51,737 nucleotides of DNA from a virus, in IMG/VR virus record IMGVR_UViG_3300005589_000740, positions 1 through 51,737 of that record. One strand, 5' to 3'. A program made the position numbers and the translations under genes. The notes beneath the pieces were generated by a model. That model had not been told where the DNA came from, did not search any database, and saw only the letters and a list, made by a program, of their open reading frames with translations. Positions 1-7,343 of this stretch are shown piece by piece; positions within the stretch are counted from its first letter, which is position 1, and every line of letters begins with the position of its first letter.

Positions 1-999
1 TCACCCATCGAGCAAATGCACCGGCAGGAAGTCCGGCGACCATTGCGCGTAGTGCTTCCTCACCACCTCCTCGCTGTCACCCAGGACGGCGGCGACCTGT
101 GCGAATGTCGCGCCCTTCATCAGAAGCCAGCTTGCACATGTCCGGCGTAGATCGTGGATAGTGGCGTCTCTCACGCCTGCCCGCTCGCAAGCGCGCTGCC
201 ATGCCCGCTTTATGTCCGTGACCTTCTCTCCCCTCCATTCGATCACATAGACCGTTTGCGCGATGCTCTTGGCCTCGTCCAGATCGGCCCGCAACTCGGC
301 ATTGATCGGCACCACCGCCCGGCGCTTGTTGTGCGTCGTCTGTGTGTACCAGACCTGCCCGCGATCAAGGTCAATCTGCGTCCATTTCAGTTCGAGGATT
401 GCCGCCTTACGCTGGCCTGTGTTGATCGCCAGCGAGAGGAATAGCCGCAGGTGAGCGCTCGCGTGTTCGCGTAGAGCCTGGTACTCGTCACGGGTCAGGA
501 AGCGATTGCGGGGCGGGTTGTGTCCGGGCGCGCGTATCTTCGGCGCGGTGGTCATCCATCCTTCGGAAACCCCGAATGCCAGCACCTGACGCAGGAAGCG
601 CAGCTCTTTGTCTATTGTGGAGGGTTGAACCGGGCCGGGGCGGGACGTGCCGGAATATCTGTGCCGATTCTGGCTGTATTGCCGGACAATCTCAGGCGAT
701 ATCTGGCCGGGCGAATATCTGCCGAAGTGGATCCGGATCGGGCGGAGCGCGGCGCGGATGGACTTCATGCGCTTGCCAGCGGCTTCGCGGTCGCGTTCGT
801 ACTCGTCAGCCAGCTCGTTTATGTCGAACTCTTCTGGTGGACGGGCTAGTGTGGCGGTGAAGCTGGCGAGGAACTTCTCAGCGTCTAGCCTGTCCGTTGT
901 GCGTGTCGAAGCGCGATGACTTCTCCCGCCTGCTTGCCAGACAACGTACCACGTCGCGGTTTCCTGTCCGTTGATTTTTGGTCTGGCGAGACGGTACAT
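1..999 (-). CDS. int: Phage integrase, tyrosine recombinase
   Basis: This 332-residue protein would catalyse site-specific integration and excision of the phage. The C-terminal half carries the tyrosine-recombinase residues: R197 (TGQRKAAIL), K225 (HNKRRAVV), H282-x-x-R285 (HDLRRT) and nucleophile Y317 (RKHYAQW). The usual box II histidine (LGH) is replaced by aspartate (LGDSEE, D308). The N-terminal 60-150 region looks like a SAM-like core-binding domain. It is the last gene of the leftward operon and overlaps the excisionase-like gene by 115 bp. The stop codon is the first three bases of the window, so any adjacent attachment site is not included. Confidence 0.95.
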   Translation of the reverse strand: MYRLARPKINGQETATWYVVWQAGGRSHRASTRTTDRLDAEKFLASFTATLARPPEEFDINELADEYERDREAAGKRMKSIRAALRPIRIHFGRYSPGQISPEIVRQYSQNRHRYSGTSRPGPVQPSTIDKELRFLRQVLAFGVSEGWMTTAPKIRAPGHNPPRNRFLTRDEYQALREHASAHLRLFLSLAINTGQRKAAILELKWTQIDLDRGQVWYTQTTHNKRRAVVPINAELRADLDEAKSIAQTVYVIEWRGEKVTDIKRAWQRACERAGVRDATIHDLRRTCASWLLMKGATFAQVAAVLGDSEEVVRKHYAQWSPDFLPVHLLDG

Positions 1000-1151
1000 T
1001 TGCGCTCGTATTCCTCCACGTCAGCCAGTCTAACGCGGACGGTTGCGCTCGCAAGGCGGATCGTCGGCAGCTCGTGCATGATGGCGTAGGCGTGGGAAAG
1101 CGAGCACTGCCAGCGGGAGGCCAAATCGGATGCTGTGAGAATGGCGCTCAT
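885..1151 (-). CDS. Excisionase-like HTH DNA-binding protein
   Basis: This 88-residue protein starts with a winged-helix/MerR-type HTH (ILTASDLASRWQCSLSHAYA), as in excisionases and AlpA-like regulators, followed by a basic tail. It sits directly upstream of and overlapping the integrase, which is the usual place for a recombination directionality factor. The start ATG is preceded by AAAGG within a repeated gene-junction sequence. Excisionase function is inferred from size, fold and position; a transcriptional regulator is the alternative. Confidence 0.72.
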   Translation of the reverse strand: MSAILTASDLASRWQCSLSHAYAIMHELPTIRLASATVRVRLADVEEYERKCTVSPDQKSTDRKPRRGTLSGKQAGEVIALRHAQRTG

Positions 1152-1167
1152 GTCCTAGCCTTTCTGG
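1146..1167. repeat. 22-bp gene-junction repeat, copy 1
   Basis: Exact 22-bp match to 1335-1356. Read on the minus strand it holds the last Lys-Gly codons, the stop TAG, an AAAGG ribosome-binding site and the next ATG-AGC start, so the same junction occurs twice in the operon. Confidence 0.9.
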
Positions 1168-1340
1168 CGCTGTAGGATGACCTGCACGTCGTCTTTCGAT
1201 AGCGGAGATGACATTGGAAGCATTCCGAAGCACCAAGACACGCGCTGTTCCTCGCGCTCGGTTGGGGTCATTTTGTGTTGGGTGGCCAAGCGCAGTTGAC
1301 GCAGGAGGGCCGGATCGGTGCGCAGGGGTGTGGTGCTCAT
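1155..1340 (-). CDS. Small protein of unknown function
   Basis: A 61-residue protein I do not recognise; it is charged and has no membrane segment or clear motif. Support for it being real comes from context. It fills the gap between two genes, its start and stop both lie in copies of the same 22-bp junction repeat, and that repeat supplies an AAAGG ribosome-binding site. Its C-terminal QRQKG resembles the LFQKG end of the upstream gene because of the repeat. Confidence 0.6.
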   Translation of the reverse strand: MSTTPLRTDPALLRQLRLATQHKMTPTEREEQRVSWCFGMLPMSSPLSKDDVQVILQRQKG

Positions 1341-1356
1341 GTCCTAGCCTTTCTGG
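1335..1356. repeat. 22-bp gene-junction repeat, copy 2
   Basis: Exact copy of 1146-1167, placed between the HD-hydrolase gene and the 61-residue gene, with the same stop, ribosome-binding site and start arrangement. Confidence 0.9.
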
Positions 1357-1919
1357 AAGAGTTGGAGGGTGGCTTCGCTGTCGCTACGCTGCGTGTCCTC
1401 ACTGGCGTTGCGGGACGCTTGAGTGAGCGAGTCGAGTTCCTGGCGATATTTTTCGCGGCGGGTCAGGTCTTTCTGTGTCGGAGCGGGTATCCGGCGCAGG
1501 TCCATGTTGTGGGCAAGGTCGCAGCGCTTGACGGTGCAGGCGATGGGGTCGTGAGCAATAGACCGGATGTAGGCCGACCTGCTCTCGTCGCCATCTTTCG
1601 TCAGCCTGATAACGCTTACCAGATCGACCGCGCCGATAGCCTCTTCCACCATTTCCAGCGTTGCCCATTCACAATCTTCCAGCACGTCATGCAGAAGGCC
1701 GACGCGATAGCAGCGCAAGGCAAAATCGACCGTTCGACATTCAATCAACGCGGTTTCATACGCTCGACCGGCGACGTGCAGACAGTGGCCGATATAGGCG
1801 GCACCGCCTTTGTCGGTCTGGCCTTCATGCGCAGCAATAGCCAGTGAGAGCGCGTCCCACCGGCCCGCAGCTTGCGAGGACACGGAGCGACCTTCGGGAG
1901 CCACATCATCATCAGTCAT
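1344..1919 (-). CDS. RelA/SpoT-like HD-domain hydrolase
   Basis: A 191-residue single-domain HD protein. It has the order typical of the (p)ppGpp hydrolase domain: HEGQTDKGGAAYIGH (residues 31-45), HD at 77-78 (GLLHDVLED) and KRCDLAHNM with D134. No synthetase domain is present. Small stand-alone proteins of this class hydrolyse (p)ppGpp or related nucleotides; other HD phosphohydrolase substrates are possible. ATG at 1919 was chosen because it overlaps the previous stop (ATGA); the frame extends further upstream. It lies in the early operon, so it would act before or during takeover. The function is inferred from motifs. Confidence 0.75.
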   Translation of the reverse strand: MTDDDVAPEGRSVSSQAAGRWDALSLAIAAHEGQTDKGGAAYIGHCLHVAGRAYETALIECRTVDFALRCYRVGLLHDVLEDCEWATLEMVEEAIGAVDLVSVIRLTKDGDESRSAYIRSIAHDPIACTVKRCDLAHNMDLRRIPAPTQKDLTRREKYRQELDSLTQASRNASEDTQRSDSEATLQLFQKG

Positions 1920-2182
1920 GGGGTTGTTCCTTCTGTGAGAGTCCGAAGCCAGCACGCCGCTGCCAAAGCATCGCGCCGGGACTGGGGCGTGCTTCCCGTG
2001 ATCTTCGCGCACTGGTCGTCAGCCAGCTTCGCCAGCCTCTCCCGCTCTTCCGCTGCCCCTTGTGCGCGGGCTTCGGTGAGGGCGGCTTCGAGAAGGTCGG
2101 TGACTTTGGCTGGGTCGATCTTTCCTGAGTGGACATAAGCCCACAGCATGGATGCCTGAGAAGGCTTTGCTGTGCCGCGCAT
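1916..2182 (-). CDS. Unknown small protein, C-terminal WLRTLTEG
   Basis: An 88-residue, Ala/Glu/Arg-rich, probably helical protein that I do not recognise. The ATG at 2182 overlaps the upstream stop, and its own stop overlaps the next ATG. Its last residues (WLRTLTEG) match the end of the upstream gene product because a 20-bp DNA segment is repeated at both 3' ends. The similarity is confined to the tail. Confidence 0.7.
   Translation of the reverse strand: MRGTAKPSQASMLWAYVHSGKIDPAKVTDLLEAALTEARAQGAAEERERLAKLADDQCAKITGSTPQSRRDALAAACWLRTLTEGTTP
1932..1951. repeat. 20-bp gene-end repeat, copy 1
   Basis: Exact match to 2195-2214. On the minus strand it encodes WLRTLTE at the extreme C-terminus of the gene ending at 1916. 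Confidence 0.9.
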
Positions 2183-3024
2183 CACCCTTCCCCCTCTGTG
2201 AGAGTCCGAAGCCATTCAGCCACATGTCCGTCATAGCGGGCGTAGTTGTCCGCCTCAGACCCAAGGGCGAGCGACATCAGCTCTGCCCTCACGCTCTCCA
2301 CAGACCGGGCATTGACGAGTTCCAGGGTGCGGCGGGTGAAGTCGGCTTGGCAGGCGGCCTCGGCTGCCTCCATGCTTCCGTATGGCCCAAGAGGCTCAAG
2401 CGGATACTCCCCCCATTTCGCGCTATAGCCTCCATCGAAAATCTGATACCGCCCGAACGGGGTATCTCCGAGCCACCACTTTTCGCGGGACCGATCCCAT
2501 TCAATCGGCTTCGCCTCCACACATACAGGGGAGGGGCCAGGCCAATCTGTGTCGGCATTAAACCGAAGCGTCACGCCTAGCGCTTTGGCCCTTGATGACG
2601 CGCAGTCGGGGCAAAGCAGGCCGCCCAATGCGTGTTCCGGATGATCGCCAATAGCTTGCGGGTTCGGCGCGATCTTCAACCAGATGTCATCCGGGACGCG
2701 GTAGGTGATTCCGTAGGATCGACCGCAAGAATCGCACGCCTCACCATAGCCAGCAGGGGAGGGGTCAGGATTGGGGGTGGCTGCTTTGATGATGGCCGCA
2801 AAGTCGTCAATGATCGTCCGGCGAACACTGTCATCAACCTTGCACCACTCCCATTTCAGAACCGCCCGGTCGCCGATGTCATAAGCAATGCCCCGCGCTG
2901 CTTGATAGGCCGGATCGTCGGCGTGACGCAGCGGTTGCAAATCGTCATCCTTCCAAACACCGTCATACGGGTACTCTTGCCCGCTCCGGATTCGGCGCAC
3001 CGCAATCGTCTCTTCATCACTCAT
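2182..3024 (-). CDS. Unknown protein with a CxxC...CxxC zinc ribbon
   Basis: A 280-residue protein. The middle contains CDSCGRSYGITYRV and about 30 residues later LLCPDCASS, a four-cysteine arrangement that probably binds zinc. I do not recognise the family. ATG at 3024 overlaps the preceding stop (ATGA). The C-terminus (WLRTLTEGEG) carries the 20-bp repeat shared with the next gene. A nucleic-acid or protein-binding role is possible but not shown. Confidence 0.72.
   Translation of the reverse strand: MSDEETIAVRRIRSGQEYPYDGVWKDDDLQPLRHADDPAYQAARGIAYDIGDRAVLKWEWCKVDDSVRRTIIDDFAAIIKAATPNPDPSPAGYGEACDSCGRSYGITYRVPDDIWLKIAPNPQAIGDHPEHALGGLLCPDCASSRAKALGVTLRFNADTDWPGPSPVCVEAKPIEWDRSREKWWLGDTPFGRYQIFDGGYSAKWGEYPLEPLGPYGSMEAAEAACQADFTRRTLELVNARSVESVRAELMSLALGSEADNYARYDGHVAEWLRTLTEGEG
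2195..2214. repeat. 20-bp gene-end repeat, copy 2
   Basis: Exact match to 1932-1951 at the 3' end of the zinc-ribbon gene; same reading frame and same encoded tail. Confidence 0.9.
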
Positions 3025-3989
3025 GATGGTCTCCATTGGTGGCTTGCTCTGCTCGCTGCGCTCCGGGCCGCTTCCAGCAAGAATTGCGCGGCTGGGTGGC
3101 TGTAGTCTTGCTGATAGCCGCAGGCGACACAGACCAGATACGCGCTGATTGGCATCAATGTGCCGACATCAACGGCGGCGCCGTTGCCGAACACCTCCGC
3201 ATGATGCGCATCGCCTCGATTGGGACAGGTCAGCGGGTGCATATCGCGACCCTCGGCTTGGATTTCGATTGCCTTCTGAAGAACCCCGACAGGGATCAGC
3301 TCCCGCCCATCATCCCCTCCATTGGTCTGCCCCACCCCTTCACTGTCTGAGAGGGCTTTGCACGCTTTCGCGTTCGCGATTTCAGCTTTGTTCCAAGCAT
3401 CGATGGCGTTCGCATCAAGACAGGAATTGGCCACGTTCATCAGTGGCATTGATTCACGGAAAAAGCGGTCGCACGCCCGCACAGCCTCCACCAGCTCACC
3501 ATTACCCCTGGTCGGGAACGAGCCTTTGCGGATGTGGACGACCCAATCACCCACCTCTTCCCCGTCAATATCAGCCTCGCCAAGGTCAATTTTCAGGGAC
3601 GCAGCGTTGACGGAAAGGGCGTGACGAACCAGAAACAGGGCGGCGGCAGTTGTGGATGAAACCGTTGTCTCGTGCCCGTCGATCTTGTCCAGCGGGTCGC
3701 CCTTGTCTGCCATTGCCTTAACGAAGGCGCGCTCGACAAATTTCAGAACCCGACCAGCGCTTTCGTCTGACAAGTCGCCCATGAAGGGCATCGCCTTCTC
3801 TTCATCCGTCAGCCCTGTGCCACCATTACCCTTGGTATAGCCAGAGGAGAGGAGGGCGGTGGCTACGGCTCGGGTAGCCTCGCGCATTCTCAAGCGGTCC
3901 AGCTCGCCGCCCTGATCGGCACAATCGCGCATCGGCAAGCCTTCGATAGCGCCCGCAATCACGGCTTCCAGTTCTTCACGGTTGGTCAT
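3021..3989 (-). CDS. Unknown protein, Cys/His-containing C-terminus
   Basis: A 322-residue protein starting at the ATG that overlaps the upstream stop. The N-terminal half is helical and rich in charged residues. The C-terminal part has CPNRGDAHH followed by CVACGYQQDY, which may bind a metal. I do not recognise the family. Its neighbours are also unassigned proteins, together forming a block of unknown genes (1916-4697) at the distal part of the early operon. Confidence 0.7.
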   Translation of the reverse strand: MTNREELEAVIAGAIEGLPMRDCADQGGELDRLRMREATRAVATALLSSGYTKGNGGTGLTDEEKAMPFMGDLSDESAGRVLKFVERAFVKAMADKGDPLDKIDGHETTVSSTTAAALFLVRHALSVNAASLKIDLGEADIDGEEVGDWVVHIRKGSFPTRGNGELVEAVRACDRFFRESMPLMNVANSCLDANAIDAWNKAEIANAKACKALSDSEGVGQTNGGDDGRELIPVGVLQKAIEIQAEGRDMHPLTCPNRGDAHHAEVFGNGAAVDVGTLMPISAYLVCVACGYQQDYSHPAAQFLLEAARSAASRASHQWRPS

Positions 3990-4444
3990 TGTCCGATGCT
4001 CCCGACTTCCAGCCACACGCGCTCACCATCCCGACGGAATGTGAGGTGCGCCTTTGCGCCATAGGAAAGGGCCGCGACCGGCCCACTGTCCGGGTCCGCT
4101 TCGGCTTCCTCTTCCATGATTTCTTGAAAATCTTGCAGGTCTCCGGCAAGGCTATCGCCAGACCACCCGCCACCTGGGTAATAGCAGAGCGCCAGACAAT
4201 CCCACTTGGCGGGCAGAGGTGGATCGAATGACAGTTCCCCGCTTGCCAGCGTGACCGTGTGATCGGTGCGCGTGGCCGTTGTCGCGGTGAATGTGTCGCC
4301 ATCCTTGGCGGGCTCGGTGCGCCCCCAACTGTTCTCAGGATCAACCGTGCCAAGCCACTCGGCCCAGCCTTCCAAGGTGCTGTCACAAGGGACGCACTCG
4401 TCAGCAAATTCATTGATCCAGTAAAGCGTTTTCCGTTCACTCAT
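3986..4444 (-). CDS. Unknown acidic protein
   Basis: A 152-residue acidic protein. ATG at 4444 (MSERKTLYWINEF) is preferred over upstream in-frame starts because it overlaps the preceding lipoprotein stop (ATGA) and follows AGGACA. It has several tryptophans and two separated cysteines (CVPC) near residue 16. No family recognised. Confidence 0.7.
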   Translation of the reverse strand: MSERKTLYWINEFADECVPCDSTLEGWAEWLGTVDPENSWGRTEPAKDGDTFTATTATRTDHTVTLASGELSFDPPLPAKWDCLALCYYPGGGWSGDSLAGDLQDFQEIMEEEAEADPDSGPVAALSYGAKAHLTFRRDGERVWLEVGSIGQ

Positions 4445-4566
4445 TGTCCTGTTTCCTCGGTTTGCGCTTCGCTCTGGGAGCGTTTGGTGTCTTCGCCGGC
4501 CAGCCAGAGACACCCGGACAGGATCAGGGCGATCCAGAGGGCAAGGCTTAGGCGGCGCCGGGTCAT
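4441..4566 (-). CDS. Small predicted lipoprotein
   Basis: A 41-residue protein. It has a basic start (MTRRR), a hydrophobic core (LSLALWIALILSGC) and a lipobox LSGC with the acceptor cysteine at residue 19, then a short polar Glu/Gln-rich tail. It would be anchored in the cell envelope. Both ends overlap neighbouring genes by ATGA, which supports it strongly despite its size. Its place in an early or lysogenic-type operon makes an envelope role such as superinfection exclusion possible; this is inference. Confidence 0.7.
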   Translation of the reverse strand: MTRRRLSLALWIALILSGCLWLAGEDTKRSQSEAQTEETGQ

Positions 4567-4697
4567 GCTGCACGCTCCATCTCGGCGGCCTTCACCGCGT
4601 CATGGAATGCGGTCGCCGTAGCCTCGGCGCTATCGCGCTTCGCTTCGTATTCCGCGACCAGGTCAGCGACGGTCCGTTGAAGGGCGAGCGCATTCAT
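4563..4697 (-). CDS. Small helical protein of unknown function
   Basis: A 44-residue protein (MNALALQRTVADLVAEYEAK...) that reads as one amphipathic helix rich in Ala and Glu. Its ATG overlaps the stop of the HTH regulator gene and its stop overlaps the lipoprotein ATG. These couplings are the main evidence that it is real. Confidence 0.65.
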   Translation of the reverse strand: MNALALQRTVADLVAEYEAKRDSAEATATAFHDAVKAAEMERAA

Positions 4698-5134
4698 GCG
4701 GCCTTCCCCCAGAGTGATTTGACCTCGGCATGCGTCAGCTCCGGCCCGGCTAACGCGCGCAGCAGGTCGATCACCCGGCGCCGCGTGGTCTGGTCGCTGA
4801 TGCCGGAGAAGGCGGACGCCAGAGCCAAGCCGTCCGGGCTGGCGATGAAGTCGTAGATTGTCTCGCTGTCCGGTGAGGTCGGGTCGCCGGTCTCTTCCAG
4901 GCCCTCGAAGAAGTATCCGACCTGGACGCCAAGGACTCGAGCCAGATGGAAGAGGCGGGACGCCCCGACCCGGTTGGTGCCGCGTTCGTACTTCTGGATC
5001 TGCTGGAAAGTGACGCCGAGCTTTTCGCCAAGCTCTGACTGACTCATTTCCAATGTGGACCGACGAACCCGGACCCGGGCGCCGACGTGCTGGTCAATCT
5101 CGGTCGGTGAGCGACCGGTTGTGGTGGTGCCCAT
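4694..5134 (-). CDS. XRE-family HTH transcriptional regulator
   Basis: A 146-residue protein with a Cro/C1-type HTH at about residues 13-65 (VGARVRVRRSTLEMSQSELG, then FQQIQKYERG with the recognition helix). The C-terminal extension resembles that of single-domain regulators common in alphaproteobacteria. The GTXMG-like start MGTTTTG at 5134 is chosen because it begins just after the upstream membrane-protein stop. It is likely a modulator of the early operon; the target is unknown. Confidence 0.85.
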   Translation of the reverse strand: MGTTTTGRSPTEIDQHVGARVRVRRSTLEMSQSELGEKLGVTFQQIQKYERGTNRVGASRLFHLARVLGVQVGYFFEGLEETGDPTSPDSETIYDFIASPDGLALASAFSGISDQTTRRRVIDLLRALAGPELTHAEVKSLWGKAA

Positions 5135-5135
5135 G

Positions 5136-5390
5136 TCAGGCCTCCTTTGCGGAATCGTTGACGGCCTTGGCGATGGCGTTCTCAACGGCTGCGGAAATCG
5201 GATCGGTGACGTCCATCAGGCGAAACCCGGCGAAGGCCAGGCCGGCGGAAATGCCACCCAGAAGAATGAGCGGGACGACAGACGCGATGAGCGCTATCAG
5301 GTAGCCGACGCTCATGAGGGCGACGGCGGCGGCCGCAGCAAAGAGCAGGACTGCCCCGATCACTGCGAGAACGCGGGAGAAGTGTTTCAT
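5136..5390 (-). CDS. Small membrane protein, two TM helices
   Basis: An 84-residue protein with two strongly hydrophobic stretches (about residues 7-28 and 30-57) and a short acidic cytoplasmic-type tail. The ATG overlaps the NinB stop. No family is recognised. It is unlikely to be the holin, since the lysis cassette is at 48 kb; an early membrane protein of this kind might act in host-envelope modification. Confidence 0.72.
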   Translation of the reverse strand: MKHFSRVLAVIGAVLLFAAAAAVALMSVGYLIALIASVVPLILLGGISAGLAFAGFRLMDVTDPISAAVENAIAKAVNDSAKEA

Positions 5391-5821
5391 GCTGCTTTGT
5401 CCTTTTTCGGTTCGGCGTGGTGGCTGATGTCGATGCCCTTTTCGGCGCAGAAGCGCTCGATGATTTCAAAGAGCATGTTGAACTCTGAGACAGACAGGTC
5501 GCTCGATGAGTAGGGAATCGGGATTACGCCTTCGCCAGTCATGTCCGGGATGAAGCGCGCTTCTTTGCGTAGACCGTGGACGAACAGAACCTTGTAGTCA
5601 TCGTCATCCATGATCCGCCCGAAATGGCGTGGCCGGGCCTTGGCGATGGTCCGCAAAATGGCCCACATCCGAGCGTTTTGCAGATCCGTGCGCTTGCGCG
5701 TGAACGAGAGAATCCACCCTTCGGCGAGACGCTTCGTCTCCACCATTTGGCGCAGCCACGAGGTCGCCTTGGCGACGTTTTTCTCGCTGTTCAGCCGGAT
5801 TGTCTCGCGATCCTTGCTCAT
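5387..5821 (-). CDS. ninB: NinB-family recombination protein
   Basis: A 144-residue protein matching the lambda NinB/Orf recombination-mediator family: a basic N-terminal half (LSFTRKRTDLQNARMWAILR) and the central segment FGRIMDDDDYKVLFVHGL. NinB-type proteins assist annealing and loading by phage recombinases and can replace RecFOR functions. It is coupled by ATGA to the exonuclease gene and sits in a set with ERF and YqaJ proteins, which fits the assignment. Confidence 0.85.
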   Translation of the reverse strand: MSKDRETIRLNSEKNVAKATSWLRQMVETKRLAEGWILSFTRKRTDLQNARMWAILRTIAKARPRHFGRIMDDDDYKVLFVHGLRKEARFIPDMTGEGVIPIPYSSSDLSVSEFNMLFEIIERFCAEKGIDISHHAEPKKDKAA

Positions 5822-6438
5822 GCCGCCTGTGCGCCCTCATACCGGAAGCGAAGTTTGTCGACCTCGATCGACAATTCCTCGAGGAATGAGCGGGTAGCCG
5901 CTTCGAGCTTGCGGATATGGGCATCATCGCGCTGGACGCGGACGACCTTCAGTCGCATGACCTCCGGGAAGTCCGGATTGAATGAAACGAAGTCGCACCA
6001 GGCCCGACCCGTGCAGGCCATCTCCCATTGCATTTGCGAGACATATTCCGGCTTGATCGACTTGCCTTCGAGGAAGTCGAGGTGCGCCGGGGCGAGCGGG
6101 CATTTGACCTCAACCACGCCGTCAATCCCGACAAGACGGTCAGGGCTGGCGCCCGCAAGGTCGAACGTCGGATGCGTGACGAATCCGACTTCAACCGCCG
6201 CCTTGTCATGAAAGAACTCATAGGCCCGCACGGCGTCGGGTTCGAGCTCGTTGCCCCGATCCATAGCGGCCGACCGAAAACCCTCGGCGACCTTGCCAGT
6301 CAGCCGTTCGAGCAGAAGTTCGCGCATGTAGGATTTGCGGCCGGCGCCGTTGCCGGAGGCAATGAGGCAATGAATGCGCGAGCCGGTGACGCGACCGCGC
6401 CTTTGCTCGTGCCACTCCGGGCTGCCCTGGGCAATCAT
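5818..6438 (-). CDS. YqaJ / lambda-type 5'-3' exonuclease
   Basis: A 206-residue nuclease of the YqaJ viral recombinase (PD-(D/E)XK) family. Visible motifs are SPEWHEQRRGRVTGS (residues 6-20), NELEPDA (acidic residues 64/66), GASPDRL with D100, and VEVKCP with E110 and K112. It would resect double-stranded DNA ends for single-strand annealing with the ERF protein encoded just upstream. Length and motif order are normal for the family. Confidence 0.9.
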   Translation of the reverse strand: MIAQGSPEWHEQRRGRVTGSRIHCLIASGNGAGRKSYMRELLLERLTGKVAEGFRSAAMDRGNELEPDAVRAYEFFHDKAAVEVGFVTHPTFDLAGASPDRLVGIDGVVEVKCPLAPAHLDFLEGKSIKPEYVSQMQWEMACTGRAWCDFVSFNPDFPEVMRLKVVRVQRDDAHIRKLEAATRSFLEELSIEVDKLRFRYEGAQAA

Positions 6439-7334
6439 TGCTGATCCCCTTCCGCAGAGCCCTTGGCGGCGGTGGCCTCAGCTTCCGCCTTCGCCTTGGC
6501 TTTCTCGGCGTGCCGGCGCTTCGCGGCCAGAGCCTCGCAAGCGTCGGAGAAGCGCCCGGCCGGCATTTCCATGAGGTTCGGAACCCTGAGATATTCGCAG
6601 AATGCGGCCTCTTCCGCGCCAAGAGCTTCCAGCTCGTCCCGGATATGCTTCACCCGGTCTTCGCTGAGCGGCGCGCGATCCTCCTCACGCTCATCCGCCT
6701 TCGCCGCGTCATCATCATGCGCGGACGACAGGCCGAGGGCGGCCTTGAGCGTGTAGCGTTGCAGGTAAGTGACGGCCGATCCGAGGGCCTGGATCGTGTT
6801 CTTACCCCCAGACTCGTCGCGGCTTGCGGGCAGACGCGTTTCCTCGCTGTGCCCGTCGCGATGCGACATCACGCATGTCACCCATATCAGGCCGTCCTCG
6901 ACCTCAGTGCGGTAGCGATAGGACAGCCCGTGCGCCGCGAGGATAGGATCGACGACGCGGGCGATCCCGGCGAGGTCTTCGTGTTTGTAGTTCGTCCGAC
7001 CCTTGGACGAGGTATAGTCAACCTCGCGGTTCTTGACGATCGGCGGGATAGAGGCTTTCGCGTCCGCCATAGCGTTGTCGAACGCTTTGCGGCCCAGGTT
7101 CTGCTCCCAGCGCTCCTGCAGGTCCATCAACTTGTCGATGATCTCGATGCCTTGGCCCGATGCCAGGGCGCGGTCCAGCATGACCATCGGCGTCAGGCCG
7201 CCAGCGGCGACAGGCGCAAGCTCGCCCGTTTCCCTGTAACTGGTGACCGCCGTCGATTGCGCCGGAGTGTCGTCTTGCTCGACGGTTTCTGCTTCGACTG
7301 TCTCGACTTCACCGTGTTCGGTTTCTGCAACCAT
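6435..7334 (-). CDS. erf: ERF-family single-strand annealing protein
   Basis: A 299-residue protein with the ERF core at about residues 70-200: DNAMADAKASIPPIVKNREV, NYKHEDLAGIARVV, and LGSAVTYLQRYTLKAALGL. The N-terminus is acidic and the C-terminus is an Ala/Lys/Glu-rich helix. It would anneal complementary strands produced by the adjacent exonuclease during recombination or circularisation. The gene is ATGA-coupled to the exonuclease. Confidence 0.9.
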   Translation of the reverse strand: MVAETEHGEVETVEAETVEQDDTPAQSTAVTSYRETGELAPVAAGGLTPMVMLDRALASGQGIEIIDKLMDLQERWEQNLGRKAFDNAMADAKASIPPIVKNREVDYTSSKGRTNYKHEDLAGIARVVDPILAAHGLSYRYRTEVEDGLIWVTCVMSHRDGHSEETRLPASRDESGGKNTIQALGSAVTYLQRYTLKAALGLSSAHDDDAAKADEREEDRAPLSEDRVKHIRDELEALGAEEAAFCEYLRVPNLMEMPAGRFSDACEALAAKRRHAEKAKAKAEAEATAAKGSAEGDQQ

Positions 7335-7343
7335 GATGGCCTC

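Noticed and set aside
1-60. Attachment site next to the integrase
   Set aside because: The window begins on the integrase stop codon, and no repeat of the left edge was noticed at the right edge; no tRNA gene fragment is visible.
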